Positions 27,322-37,967 of a stretch of 64,000 nucleotides of DNA are shown here, one piece after another. The notes beneath the pieces are model-generated. The model ran no database searches, was not told the DNA's origin, and saw only the letters and a program-made list of their open reading frames with translations. Position 1 is the first letter of the stretch. Every line of letters begins with the position of its first letter. The DNA lies in NCBI RefSeq assembly GCF_000300995.1, contig NZ_AMRJ01000003.1:1-64000 (forward strand). Direction: 5' to 3'. The translations under genes were made by a program, and so were the position numbers. This DNA is from Alcanivorax hongdengensis A-11-3. GTDB lineage: Bacteria > Pseudomonadota > Gammaproteobacteria > Pseudomonadales > Alcanivoracaceae.

Positions 27322-27581
27322 TACTGTTTTTAAAGAACAAAACACTTTGTTGCAAAGCCCGGGGCATACGGGCACTATGAATTCCACGCCAGATAACGAA
27401 AACAACAGCGGCGTAACGGCTCAAAAATAAGAACAAGAAAGAAGAACAATAATTTCACGAGCCAATGCAGTGCTGCTGCAACTGATGATTGCAGCGACAA
27501 GGCAGAAAACAACACAAACAATAATAACAACAGAATCAGCGCAAAATGTGGGGGCCACAACCAAGGTTGTGGCCCCTTTTT
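27322..27581 (+). ncRNA. crcZ: CrcZ-type regulatory RNA
   Basis: Between cbrB and pcnB, exactly where Pseudomonas has crcZ, lies an A-rich, gene-free stretch ending in a strong terminator. It contains several CA motifs of the AAYAAYAA type that bind Hfq/Crc: 27445-27452 and the multiple block 27517-27531, plus AAAACAACA around 27400. In Pseudomonas CrcZ titrates Hfq-Crc and so relieves catabolite repression. The 3' end is well defined by the terminator; the 5' end is an estimate, as no convincing promoter is seen. Confidence 0.75.
27551..27581 (+). terminator. terminator of crcZ
   Basis: Perfect 12-bp stem GGGGCCACAACC / GGTTGTGGCCCC with an AA loop (27551-27576), followed by TTTTT. Strong rho-independent terminator, separating the RNA from pcnB. 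Confidence 0.93.
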
Positions 27582-27689
27582 ACTTTTCAAGCCACAATCT
27601 TCGAGTATAACCCCAAAAGCGTCTCAACTGGCTATAAAAAGTGCTACCATCGCCAGCTTGTAGCCTTTTACCCGGACCCAAACCGACAC

Positions 27690-29105
27690 ATGCTATCCAA
27701 GCTTTTTCAATATCTGGCGCAGTTGATCCGCACTATTGTGACAAGGCTGCCCTGGCCAGGTTCCTCCGGTGATGCGAAAAACATGACATTCGAACCCCGG
27801 ATCATTCCCCGCGATCAGCACAGCATCTCGCGCAAGCAGTTTTCCCGTGCCGCGCTGGACGTCCTTTACGGTCTGCACAAGGCCGGTTTTCAGGCCTACC
27901 TGGTCGGTGGCTGCCTGCGCGACATTCTCAGCGGCCGCGACCCCAAGGACTTTGACGTGGCCACCGACGCCACCCCGGAACAGGTCAACCGCATCTTCAA
28001 GCGCAGCCGCATCATTGGCCGCCGCTTTCAGATCGTGCATGTGCGCTTCGGCCGGGAAGTGATCGAGGTCTCCACCTTCCGGGCCATGAACACCGACGAC
28101 AACCCGGACAAGCAGCAACATCACGCCCATGAAGAAACCGGCCTGGTGCTGCGCGACAACACCTGGGGCAGCATCGAGGAAGACGCCCTGCGCCGGGACT
28201 TCACCATCAATGCGCTGTACTACAACATTGCCGACTTCACCCTGCATGACTTCGTCGGCAGCGTGGATGACATCGATGACCGCATCATCCATCTGATCGG
28301 TGACCCGCAACAACGCTACCGGGAAGACCCGGTGCGCATGCTGCGCGCCGCCCGCTTTGCCGCCAAGCTGGACTTCGACATCGCCGCCGATACCGCGGAC
28401 CCGATTCCCGACATGGCCGAACTGTTACTGCAGGTTCCCCCGGCGCGACTGTTTGACGAAGTGCTCAAGCTGTTCCTCAGCGGCCATGCCCGCCAGTCCT
28501 ATGAACAGCTGCAGCAACTTGGTCTGTTTGCCTTCCTGTTCCCGGAAACCCAGCGCGCCCTGCAGGGCGAGCAAGGAGCCATCTGGGAAAGCATGTTGCT
28601 GGCCGCCATGGACAACACCGATGCCCGACTGGCCCGTAACAAGCCGGTGACCCCGGCCTTCATCTATGCGGTGCTACTGTGGCCGGTGATCCAGAGCCGC
28701 CTGCCGCGCTACCTGTCCAGCGGCCTGCCGCCGGCCCAGGCCCTGCACAAGGCGGCCACCCAGGCCCTCAACCAACAGGTCAAGCACACCGCCATCCCGC
28801 GCCGCTTCTCCACGGTGATGCGGGAAATGTGGGAGCTGCAACTGCGCCTGGACAAGCGGGCCGGCAAACGCGCCGACGCCCTGATGGAACACCCGCGTTT
28901 CCGCGCCGCCTACGACTTCCTGCTGCTGCGCGAACAGGCCGGCGAGATTGACCCGGGGCTGGGCGACTGGTGGACCCGCTATCAGGAACAGGACGAGCCG
29001 GGTCGTCGTGACATGATTGGCCAGCTGGGCAACCAGGGCGGCGGCGGCAAAAACGGCAATCGCCGCCGGCGCCGTCGTCGCCCACGCCGCCAACCCGATC
29101 AATGA
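27690..29105 (+). CDS. pcnB: poly(A) polymerase I
   Basis: Adds 3' poly(A) tails that mark RNA for decay. 471 residues with the nucleotidyltransferase motifs GGCLRD (73-78) and DFDVATD (87-93, metal aspartates), RRDFTIN, and REDPVRMLRAARFA. The C-terminus is strongly basic (runs of R) for RNA binding, as in E. coli. The frame opens inside the crcZ terminator, but ATG at 27690 (MLSKLFQYLAQ) matches the family start. Overlaps folK by ATGA. Confidence 0.95.
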   Translation: MLSKLFQYLAQLIRTIVTRLPWPGSSGDAKNMTFEPRIIPRDQHSISRKQFSRAALDVLYGLHKAGFQAYLVGGCLRDILSGRDPKDFDVATDATPEQVNRIFKRSRIIGRRFQIVHVRFGREVIEVSTFRAMNTDDNPDKQQHHAHEETGLVLRDNTWGSIEEDALRRDFTINALYYNIADFTLHDFVGSVDDIDDRIIHLIGDPQQRYREDPVRMLRAARFAAKLDFDIAADTADPIPDMAELLLQVPPARLFDEVLKLFLSGHARQSYEQLQQLGLFAFLFPETQRALQGEQGAIWESMLLAAMDNTDARLARNKPVTPAFIYAVLLWPVIQSRLPRYLSSGLPPAQALHKAATQALNQQVKHTAIPRRFSTVMREMWELQLRLDKRAGKRADALMEHPRFRAAYDFLLLREQAGEIDPGLGDWWTRYQEQDEPGRRDMIGQLGNQGGGGKNGNRRRRRRRPRRQPDQ

Positions 29106-29623
29106 AAGCCTGGATCGGCCTGGGCAGCAATCTGGACCAGCCCGCCGAGCGGCTGATTCAGGCCCTGCATGCCTTCCAGCGCCTGCCGGGCGTCACCCTG
29201 ACCGGTCACTCCCGCCTTTATGCCAGTGCTCCGGTGGGGCCCCGGGACCAGCCGGACTTCGTGAATGCGGCGGCCTCGCTGGATACCCATCTGTCGCCGC
29301 TGGCATTGCTGCACAGCCTGCAGGCCCTGGAACTGGCCGCCGGTCGAGTGCGCCGGCGCCACTGGGGCGAACGCACCCTGGATCTGGACATCCTGCTGAT
29401 CGACAACCGCACCCTTTCACTGCCCAGCCTGCAGGTCCCGCACCCGCACCTCACCGAGCGGGCCTTCGTGCTGATACCGCTGCGGGAGATTGCCCCCGGC
29501 ATCTGCCTGCCGGACGGCACGCCTCTGGACAGTTTCCTGCCCGCGGTACAGGATCAGGCTATCCACCCGCTGGCAGAGCTGAACGCCCATGACCTTGTCG
29601 AAAACCCTCAGCGAACGGATTGA
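29102..29623 (+). CDS. folK: HPPK, 6-hydroxymethyl-dihydropterin pyrophosphokinase
   Basis: Transfers pyrophosphate to hydroxymethyl-dihydropterin, the step before FolP in folate synthesis. 173 residues with GLGSNLD at the start, the RRRHWGERTLDLDILL signature and VPHPHLTERAFVL. Overlaps pcnB by four bases and the following deoxynucleoside kinase gene by 35 bases. Confidence 0.95.
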   Translation: MKAWIGLGSNLDQPAERLIQALHAFQRLPGVTLTGHSRLYASAPVGPRDQPDFVNAAASLDTHLSPLALLHSLQALELAAGRVRRRHWGERTLDLDILLIDNRTLSLPSLQVPHPHLTERAFVLIPLREIAPGICLPDGTPLDSFLPAVQDQAIHPLAELNAHDLVENPQRTD

Positions 29624-30281
29624 ACAACGGCGCCAGGCTGGCAGCCTGCCACGCTTTATCGCCGTGGAAGGCCCGATCGGCGTGGGCAAGACCAGCCTGG
29701 CAAAACGTCTGGCCATGACCTTTGGCTACGACCTGCTGCTGGAGCAGGCCGAGGACAACCCGTTTCTCAGCCGCTTCTACCGGGACCCGAGCCACTATGC
29801 CCTGCAAACGGAACTGTTCTTCCTGTTCCAGCGCGCCGACCAGCTGCGCCAGTTGCAACAGCAGGACCTGTTCGCCGGCTCGCGGATTGCCGATTTCCTG
29901 ATCGACAAGAACCGCCTGTTCGCCCAGGTCACCCTGGACGAGGAGGAATTCGCCCTCTACTGCAACGTGGACGCCCACCTGACCCTGGATGCGCCGCGAC
30001 CGGACCTGGTGATCTATCTGCAGGCGCCGGCCCGTACCCTGCGCCAGCGCATCGTGCGGCGCGGCCAGGAGGACGAACTGCAGATCAGCAGCGATTATCT
30101 GGAGCGTCTCAGCGGCGCCTACACGGAATTCTTCCATTTCTATGACCGCTCCCCGCTACTGATCGTCAATGCTGCGGATATCGATCTGGTCAACAACGAC
30201 CAGGACTACCAGCAACTGATCGGCGAGCTGCTGGACATCCGCTCGGGGCGCCACTATTTTAACCCCCGTCCGCTGGTCTAG
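29589..30281 (+). CDS. deoxynucleoside kinase family protein
   Basis: Predicted deoxyadenosine/deoxyguanosine-type kinase (230 aa). P-loop GPIGVGKT (28-35), a DRY-like region replaced by VDAHLTLDAPRPDLVIYLQAP, and an arginine lid (RTLRQRIVRRG) are seen. The start lies inside folK; an alternative start further in is possible, since no good ribosome site is visible. Found between folK and panB also in related marine gammaproteobacteria. A GC hairpin (30324-30344) follows before panB. Confidence 0.85.
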   Translation: MTLSKTLSERIEQRRQAGSLPRFIAVEGPIGVGKTSLAKRLAMTFGYDLLLEQAEDNPFLSRFYRDPSHYALQTELFFLFQRADQLRQLQQQDLFAGSRIADFLIDKNRLFAQVTLDEEEFALYCNVDAHLTLDAPRPDLVIYLQAPARTLRQRIVRRGQEDELQISSDYLERLSGAYTEFFHFYDRSPLLIVNAADIDLVNNDQDYQQLIGELLDIRSGRHYFNPRPLV

Positions 30282-30366
30282 CGGATCGCTGGAGGCAACG
30301 GCGCCACCGGCTCGAATTCAAAGGCCCCGCCGCGCTGACGGGGCTCCGTTTCCGGGGAGAACTCCC

Positions 30367-31155
30367 ATGGCAGTAACCATTCGCACCCTTCTCAAACGCA
30401 AACAGGACGGCGGCAAGTTCTCGGTACTGACCGCCTACGACGCCTGCTTCTCGCGCCTGATTTCCGAGGCCGGCGTGGAAGCCATGCTGGTGGGCGATTC
30501 GCTGGGCAATGTCATGCAGGGCCAGACCAGCACCGTACCGGTGACCCTGGAACAGATGGTCTATCACACCGAATGCGTGGCCCGCGGCAACCAGGGCAGC
30601 CTGGTGATTGCCGACGTGCCCTTCATGGGCGCCGCCACCCTGGAGCGTACCCTGGAAGCGGCCACCGCCCTGATGCAGGCCGGCGCCAATGTGATCAAGG
30701 TGGAAGGCAGCGACTGGCTGGCGGAGACCGTGGAAGTGCTGACTCGCAACGGCATTCCGGTGTGTGCCCACCTGGGCCTGACGCCCCAGGCGGTCAACGC
30801 CATGGGCGGCTACCGGGTACAGGGCAAGGACGACGACGGCGCCGCCGCCCTGCTGAACGCCGCCAAAACCCTGGACGCCGCCGGCACCGCCCTGTTCGTG
30901 CTGGAGTGCGTGCCCCGCGAACTGAGCGCCCGCATCACCGCCGAGGTCAAGGCGCCGGTGATCGGCATTGGCGCCGCTCCGGAGTGCGACGGGCAGGTGC
31001 TGGTGATGCACGACATGCTTGGCATCAGTCCCGGCAAACCGGCCCGTTTCGTGAAGGATTTCATGGCCGACACCGGTGATATTCGCGCCGCTTTCCAGGC
31101 CTACGACCGGGCCGTCAAGGACGGCCGCTTTCCCGCCGACGAACACTGTTTCTGA
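30367..31155 (+). CDS. panB: 3-methyl-2-oxobutanoate hydroxymethyltransferase
   Basis: First step of pantothenate synthesis, forming ketopantoate from 2-ketoisovalerate and methylene-THF. 262-residue TIM barrel with VGDSLGNVMQG, the metal site region, and VCAHLGLTPQ and IGIGAAPECDGQVLV signatures. Ribosome site GGGGAG precedes the ATG. panC follows after 15 bases. Confidence 0.96.
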   Translation: MAVTIRTLLKRKQDGGKFSVLTAYDACFSRLISEAGVEAMLVGDSLGNVMQGQTSTVPVTLEQMVYHTECVARGNQGSLVIADVPFMGAATLERTLEAATALMQAGANVIKVEGSDWLAETVEVLTRNGIPVCAHLGLTPQAVNAMGGYRVQGKDDDGAAALLNAAKTLDAAGTALFVLECVPRELSARITAEVKAPVIGIGAAPECDGQVLVMHDMLGISPGKPARFVKDFMADTGDIRAAFQAYDRAVKDGRFPADEHCF

Positions 31156-31170
31156 TTCCGGACGCCATCC

Positions 31171-32028
31171 ATGCAAACCGTTCATTCCGTTTCCCAGGTG
31201 CGCGAGCATGTGCGCAGCTGGCGCAGCAAGGGCCTGAGCGTGGGCTTCGTGCCCACCATGGGCAACCTGCACCCGGGCCACATCAGCCTGGTCAACGAAG
31301 CCCGCCGTCGCTGCGACGTGGTAGTGGTGTCGATTTTCGTCAACCCTACCCAGTTCGGCCCCAACGAGGACTTTGACAACTACCCTCGCACCCTGGACGC
31401 GGACGCCGCCGCCCTGGTGGATGCCGAAGCCGACCTGCTGTTTGCCCCGGCCGTGGACGAAATGTACCCGCTGGGCAGCAACCAGACCTGGGTGGACGTG
31501 GACCGGCTCGGCGACACCCTGTGCGGCGCCAGCCGCGAAGGGCACTTCCGGGGCGTCACCACGGTGGTCTCCAAGCTGTTCAATATTGTCCAGCCGGACG
31601 TGGCGGTGTTCGGGGAGAAGGATTTTCAGCAGCTCGCCATTCTGCGCCGCATGACCGAGGAACTGCTGTTCCCGATCAAGATCGTCGGCGCCCCGACCCT
31701 GCGCGAGGACGACGGCCTGGCCCTGAGTTCACGCAACGGTTACCTGAGCGACAGCGAGCGCGCCCAGGCGCCGCAGCTGCAGCAGACCCTGCAGGCCATC
31801 GGTCAGGCCCTGCAAGCCGGCGAGCGGGATTTTCGGGCCCTGGAACAGCGCCACACCGACAGCCTCAACCAGCAGGGTTTCCAGGTGGATTACCTGACCA
31901 TTGCCAATGCCCGCAGCCTGGCACTGGCCGCCCCCGGAGACACCGATCTGGTGGTCGCCGTGGCCGCCAAACTGGGCCGTACACGATTGATTGACAATAT
32001 CTCGGTATCCATTGTGCGTGACCAGTGA
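31171..32028 (+). CDS. panC: pantothenate synthetase
   Basis: ATP-dependent ligation of pantoate and beta-alanine. 285 residues; class I synthetase-like HPGH (34-37) after the FVPTMG motif, FVNPTQF, and the second ATP site around ALSSRNGYL. Beta-alanine is supplied by panD downstream. Confidence 0.96.
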   Translation: MQTVHSVSQVREHVRSWRSKGLSVGFVPTMGNLHPGHISLVNEARRRCDVVVVSIFVNPTQFGPNEDFDNYPRTLDADAAALVDAEADLLFAPAVDEMYPLGSNQTWVDVDRLGDTLCGASREGHFRGVTTVVSKLFNIVQPDVAVFGEKDFQQLAILRRMTEELLFPIKIVGAPTLREDDGLALSSRNGYLSDSERAQAPQLQQTLQAIGQALQAGERDFRALEQRHTDSLNQQGFQVDYLTIANARSLALAAPGDTDLVVAVAAKLGRTRLIDNISVSIVRDQ

Positions 32029-32057
32029 TTCATGCATACTTCGGGCCCCTTGAAGCG

Positions 32058-32088
32058 CCTGCTAGCCGGAAACACGGCGTATAGCAGG
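32058..32088 (+). other. structured hairpin in the panC-panD gap
   Basis: Compact stem CCTGCTA-GCCG / CGGC-GTA-TAGCAGG with a six-base loop GAAACA and a three-base bulge. A competing pairing is possible between AAGCGCCTG (from 32053) and CAGGCCGCTT (to 32101). It is not followed by a T run, so it looks more like a processing or translation-control structure upstream of panD than a terminator. Confidence 0.5.
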
Positions 32089-32116
32089 TTTCAGGCCGCT
32101 TGTAGAGGTAACCAAC

Positions 32117-32497
32117 ATGCAGTGCACCATGCTGAAAGCCAAACTTCATCAGGCCCGTGTGACCCACGCGGAGCTCGAATATGAAGGCTCCTGCGCCATT
32201 GATGGCGATCTGATGGACATGGCAGGTATCCTGGAGTACGAGCAGATCCAGATCTACAACGTGGACAACGGTGAGCGTTTTGAAACCTATGCCATCCGTG
32301 GCGAAGCCGGTTCCAAGATCATCTCCGTGAACGGCGCTGCCGCCCACAAGGCCCAGCCCGGCGACCGCGTCATCATCTGCGCCTACGCCAACTACTCCAG
32401 CTCCGAGCTGATCAACTTCAAGCCTCGCCTGATCTACATGGCCGAAGGCAACGAAGTCAAAGGCTCCAGCAATGCCATCCCGGTCCAGGTGGCCTGA
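32117..32497 (+). CDS. panD: aspartate 1-decarboxylase
   Basis: Pyruvoyl enzyme making beta-alanine from aspartate. The 126-residue proenzyme has the self-cleavage site G24-S25 in YEGSCAID, with Y58-like and T57-like residues in [17 protein letters not shown] lies before the ATG. Normal length; last gene of the pantothenate group before a strong terminator. Confidence 0.96.
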   Translation: MQCTMLKAKLHQARVTHAELEYEGSCAIDGDLMDMAGILEYEQIQIYNVDNGERFETYAIRGEAGSKIISVNGAAAHKAQPGDRVIICAYANYSSSELINFKPRLIYMAEGNEVKGSSNAIPVQVA

Positions 32498-32522
32498 TCC
32501 TCCTGACCTGACGATTTATTGA

Positions 32523-32551
32523 AACGCCGGCACACACGCCGGCGTTTTTTT
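32523..32551 (+). terminator. terminator after panD
   Basis: Perfect stem AACGCCGGC / GCCGGCGTT (32523-32531 with 32538-32546), loop ACACAC, followed by a run of T to 32551. Confidence 0.93.
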
Positions 32552-32801
32552 ATGCCCCGCACTCACGCAAATCGCTTGCAGCCCACCCCCACAGAATCGC
32601 TCTGTCCCTCTGCGCGCCATGACCCGCCAACGTTCATTATTAACGATGAATTCATGCCACTGTCGTTGGCCAGCACTCAACGCTTTGTTTACTCTAGGGA
32701 CTCTCCCGTAAAACCCCATTAGACCATGGTGGAATGTCAGGGAACTGACAGCACGGGCAATAATGATGAGAAAACGGCAGGCAGTATCCCAAGGAGGCCC
32801 A
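32552..32801 (+). promoter_or_regulatory. intergenic region upstream of acs
   Basis: 250 bases with no convincing gene. It must carry the acs promoter; a palindromic ATGAATTCAT occurs near 32646, and a TTGGCC followed after 18 bases by TACTCT lies around 32668-32697, a weak sigma70-like pair. No CbrB-like or CRP-like site is recognised with confidence. Confidence 0.3.
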
Positions 32802-34739
<1,938 letters not shown>

Positions 34740-34754
34740 CCACCCGCGACCACG

Positions 34755-34783
34755 AAAAAGGGCAGCCATGGCTGCCCTTTTTT
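34755..34783. terminator. bidirectional terminator between acs and emrB
   Basis: AAAAA, perfect palindrome GGGCAGCC-ATGG... (34760-34777, GGGCAGCCATGGCTGCCC), then TTTTTT. It serves acs on the plus strand and emrB on the minus strand. Confidence 0.93.
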
Positions 34784-34800
34784 GTTGCTTCGACGTCGGC

Positions 34801-36342
34801 CTAGCGGCCCGGGGCGGCCGGTTCCGCCGGCGCCCGGTCAGCCACGGTCTCTTCACTTTCCGCCCGGGCCTTGTTGGTGTTCTTGAGCAGGAACACCAAC
34901 GGAATGGCCAGCAGGTTGATCCACATCAGCAGCCGGAAATCGTTCACGTAGCTGATCTCCGCGGCCTGGGCCGCCACCGTGTGATAGACCGTAGCCGGCA
35001 GACCGCCCAGCTCCGAGGCACCGGGCAGATGCTGGCTGGCCAGCGCACCCAGGTTGAGGCGCTCGCCAAGCTGTTGCTGGTTGATCCACAGGTTGCGGGT
35101 CAGCATGGCGGTCATGATGGAAATGCCCACACTGGAGCCCAGATTCCGTGACAGGGAAAACAGCGCTGTGCCATCGGTACGCAGGCGCGGCGCCAGGGTC
35201 GCGTAGGTCAGCGCACTGGCCGGCACGAACACCAGGCCCAACCCCAGCCCCTGCAGAATCCCGGTCCACACCAGTTCCGCCTGGGTCACCTCCAGCGTGA
35301 ACCCGGTCATCAGGTACAGCGAGGCCGTCACAAAGCCAAGGCCAGCCACCACCGGCAGACGTGGGTCCAGCCGGGTGCGCATCAGCCGCCCCACCAGCAT
35401 CATGGAAAACAGCGAGCCAAAACCCCGCGGCGCCAGTACCAGCCCGGTGGTTACCGCCGGATAATCCTTCCACTGCTGCAAGAACGGCGGCAACAGGGCC
35501 ATGGTGGCCAGCAGGATGATGCCCACCACAAAGATGAAAACCAGCCCGGTAACAAAGTTGCGGTCGCGGAACAGCTCCAGATCCACGAACGGGTCCTTGC
35601 GGGTCAACGAGTGCACCACGAAAAGGTAGAAGCAGAGCATCGCGACCAGGGCCTCCAGCTGGATCTCGATACTGTCGAACCACTTGGCCTGCTCACCGCG
35701 ATCCAGCATCAGTTGCAGCGCCCCGATGGCCAGGCCCAGCAGGGCAAAGCCGAGTACGTCAAAACGCACCTTGCGGGTCTCGGTCTCCTTGACGCTCAGC
35801 CAGATACCGGCGAAGGCCAGCAGCCCGAACGGCAGATTGATGTAGAACACCCAGCGCCAGCTGTACCACTCGGTGAGCCAGCCGCCCAGGGTCGGGCCCA
35901 GGATCGGACCGACCATCACGCCCATGCCCCAGATGGCCATGGCCTGGCCGTGCTTGTGAACCGGGTAGCCGTCCAGCAGCACCGCCTGGGACAGCGGCAC
36001 CAGCGAGGCACCAAACACGCCCTGCAGAATCCGGAACAACACCATTTCATCCAGCGACTGGGACAGGCCACACAGGCCGGAGGCCACGGTAAAGCCGGCC
36101 ACCGAAAACAGAAACAGCTGGCGGCGACCAATACGCCCGGCCACAAAACCCACCGCCGGGGTCATGATGGCGGCGGACACAATGTAGGAAGTCAGCACCC
36201 AGGTAATCTGGTCGCTGCTGGCCGACAGGCTGCCCTGCATGTGCGGCAGCGCCACATTGGCAATGGTGGTATCAATCGCCTGCATGATGGTTGCCAGCAT
36301 GGTGCTGACAATCACCAGGCGCTGATCATTAATGCGAGGCAT
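34801..36342 (-). CDS. emrB: DHA2-family multidrug efflux MFS transporter
   Basis: Inner-membrane drug/proton antiporter (513 aa, about 14 membrane segments). Motifs include LDTTIANVALP-like (MQAIDTTIANVALPHM, motif D1) near the N-terminus, GRIGRRQLF (motif A), and LGPTLGGWLTEWYSWRWVFYINLP (motif C region, given in parts: GPILGPTLGGW and SWRWVFYINLP). ATG at 36342 overlaps the end of emrA by 14 bases. Works with EmrA and a TolC-type channel to expel toxic hydrophobic compounds. Confidence 0.92.
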   Translation of the reverse strand: MPRINDQRLVIVSTMLATIMQAIDTTIANVALPHMQGSLSASSDQITWVLTSYIVSAAIMTPAVGFVAGRIGRRQLFLFSVAGFTVASGLCGLSQSLDEMVLFRILQGVFGASLVPLSQAVLLDGYPVHKHGQAMAIWGMGVMVGPILGPTLGGWLTEWYSWRWVFYINLPFGLLAFAGIWLSVKETETRKVRFDVLGFALLGLAIGALQLMLDRGEQAKWFDSIEIQLEALVAMLCFYLFVVHSLTRKDPFVDLELFRDRNFVTGLVFIFVVGIILLATMALLPPFLQQWKDYPAVTTGLVLAPRGFGSLFSMMLVGRLMRTRLDPRLPVVAGLGFVTASLYLMTGFTLEVTQAELVWTGILQGLGLGLVFVPASALTYATLAPRLRTDGTALFSLSRNLGSSVGISIMTAMLTRNLWINQQQLGERLNLGALASQHLPGASELGGLPATVYHTVAAQAAEISYVNDFRLLMWINLLAIPLVFLLKNTNKARAESEETVADRAPAEPAAPGR

Positions 36343-37366
36343 CGGCGGTCCGCGGTGCCTGGCTACCGGAGTCGGTATCAATGCTGATTTCGGCGCTCAT
36401 GCCGGCCCGCAGCGGCGGCTTGCCATCGGCATCCAGCAGCGTCAGTTTGACCGGGATACGCTGCACCACTTTCACCCAGTTGCCGCTGGCATTCTGCGGC
36501 GGGATCAGGGCGTATTCGGCGCCGGTAGCCGGGCTGACGCTCTGTACCGTGGCCTTCCAGGTCACGCCCGGGTAGGTATCCACTTCCACCTCGGCCTGCT
36601 GGCCCTCGCGCACGCGGGTCAGCTGGGTTTCCTTGAGATTGGCTTCCACCCAGACCGCATGGTTCTTGGCCAGGGTAAAGGCAGGCACACCGGCTTCCAC
36701 ACGCTCACCCACCATGGGGGTGGAGCCACCGATGATGCCATCCGTCGGCGCCACGATACGGGTATGGGCCAAGTTGTACTGGGCTTTTTCCAGTTTTGCC
36801 TCGGCGGCCTGGTAGTCCGGGTGCTCGGTAACCGGCACATCCGGACCTCCCGCCAGCTTGGCCTTGAGGCTGGCCAGCTGCTGGTCCAGTACCTGGCGGC
36901 TGGAGCGGGCCTGGTCCAGTTTCTGCTGGGCATCATCCAGCTGCGAGCGGGATACCGAATCCCGACGCAGACCCTTCAGACGGGTCAGTTCACGCTGGTA
37001 ATAGGCCACATCCCGTTGCGCCTGGCTTTTTTGTGCCTGCAACCGGGCGTAGTCGGCCCGGTCGGAAAGGATCTGGTTCTTTTCCGCCTCCAGGTCCGCC
37101 CGGGCCTCGGCCAGGGCGATACGAAACGGCTGCGGATCGATCTCTGCCAGCAGCTGCCCCTGGCTCACCGGCTGGTTGCGCTCCACGTTGACGGCCACCA
37201 GCGGCCCGCTCACATCGGCGGTGAGCGAGACCATGTCGATCTTCACATAGGCATTCTCGGTGCTGATATAACGCTGACCGCCAAACAGCATCCACAACAC
37301 GGCAGCCAGCGCCACAATCAGGCCCAGCCCCATACCAAGACGACGGTTTCGTTGGGTAGTGGTCAC
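36329..37366 (-). CDS. emrA: EmrA/HlyD-type membrane fusion protein
   Basis: Periplasmic adaptor of the efflux pump, 345 aa: short cytoplasmic N-terminus, one membrane segment (about 11-28), first lipoyl half (ADVSGPLVAVNV), long alpha-helical hairpin (about 85-195), second lipoyl half (IVAPTDGIIGGST) and beta-barrel. GTG start at 37366 follows the marR stop with no gap and has AGGAA upstream, so the three genes are translated in sequence. Confidence 0.92.
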   Translation of the reverse strand: MTTTQRNRRLGMGLGLIVALAAVLWMLFGGQRYISTENAYVKIDMVSLTADVSGPLVAVNVERNQPVSQGQLLAEIDPQPFRIALAEARADLEAEKNQILSDRADYARLQAQKSQAQRDVAYYQRELTRLKGLRRDSVSRSQLDDAQQKLDQARSSRQVLDQQLASLKAKLAGGPDVPVTEHPDYQAAEAKLEKAQYNLAHTRIVAPTDGIIGGSTPMVGERVEAGVPAFTLAKNHAVWVEANLKETQLTRVREGQQAEVEVDTYPGVTWKATVQSVSPATGAEYALIPPQNASGNWVKVVQRIPVKLTLLDADGKPPLRAGMSAEISIDTDSGSQAPRTADASH

Positions 37367-37807
37367 TCAGGGTTCCTCGCTGTTTCGATCACACAGATTG
37401 CTGCGCATGGTGTCGAGAATCCGTTTCAGCGCATCAATATCGTCTTTGGCGAGCCCTTCCAGGGCGCGCTTGCGCGTATGCGCCGCCTGGGCCCGCAGCT
37501 GATCCAGGGCGGGCTGGGCGGCTTCGGTCAAATACAGACAGAAGCGGCGGCGATCATTGGGGTCCGGCCGGCGCTCCACCAGCCCCTCCTGCTCCAGGTT
37601 ATCCACCTGGCGGGTCAGGGAGATGGGCGCCACATCCAGCAGTTCCGCCAGCGCCGCCTGGTGAATGCCCTCATGCTTGGCCAGATGCCAGAGCACCTGC
37701 CAGCGGGCCCGCGACAGCCCACCGGAGCGGGCACGCCGATCAAAGTCCCGGCGCATCATTCGGGCCACATCGTGCAAGGCAAAGCCGACGGTGGTTTCAC
37801 TGGACAT
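37367..37807 (-). CDS. MarR-family transcriptional regulator of the emrAB operon
   Basis: 146-residue winged-helix repressor. The wing motif DPNDRRRFCLYLTEAA and recognition helix region DVAPISLTRQVDNLEQEGLVERR are clear. ATG at 37807 is preferred because GGAAG lies eight bases upstream; an in-frame ATG at 37822 has no ribosome site. As first gene of marR-emrA-emrB with an operator over its promoter, it probably represses the operon until a drug or phenolic ligand binds. Confidence 0.9.
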   Translation of the reverse strand: MSSETTVGFALHDVARMMRRDFDRRARSGGLSRARWQVLWHLAKHEGIHQAALAELLDVAPISLTRQVDNLEQEGLVERRPDPNDRRRFCLYLTEAAQPALDQLRAQAAHTRKRALEGLAKDDIDALKRILDTMRSNLCDRNSEEP

Positions 37808-37834
37808 GACGGATTCTTCCATAAATTAGTCTGT

Positions 37835-37864
37835 TTATTATAAGCATCCTTACGATAATGTCCA
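37835..37864 (-). promoter_or_regulatory. marR-emrAB promoter and MarR-type operator
   Basis: On the minus strand TGGACA (37859-37864) and TATAAT (37837-37842) are spaced by 16 bases. An imperfect inverted repeat, TTATTATAAG-CATC-CTTACGATAA (37835-37858, 8 of 10 positions pairing), covers the -10 and the spacer. This is the classical arrangement for autorepression by a MarR dimer. Confidence 0.8.
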
Positions 37865-37918
37865 GAGGGGGGCTTCCCTGCCATGGGGCGCTCGCTGTAG
37901 CGACGTTTCTCAAGGCAT

Positions 37919-37947
37919 AAAAAAAGCCGGCTTGCGCCGGCTTTTTT
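37919..37947. terminator. terminator after pnp (bidirectional form)
   Basis: GCCGGC-TTGC-GCCGGC stem (37926-37941) flanked by A7 on the left and T6 on the right. It ends the pnp transcript on the minus strand. Confidence 0.9.
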
Positions 37948-37967
37948 CAGCAGGACAGAGAACCGGA

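Noticed and set aside
27339..27354. Possible sigma54 promoter before crcZ (AAACAC...TTGCA)
   Set aside because: TTGCA is present, but the -24 half has no GG and the spacing is one base short, so it does not qualify as a -24/-12 element.
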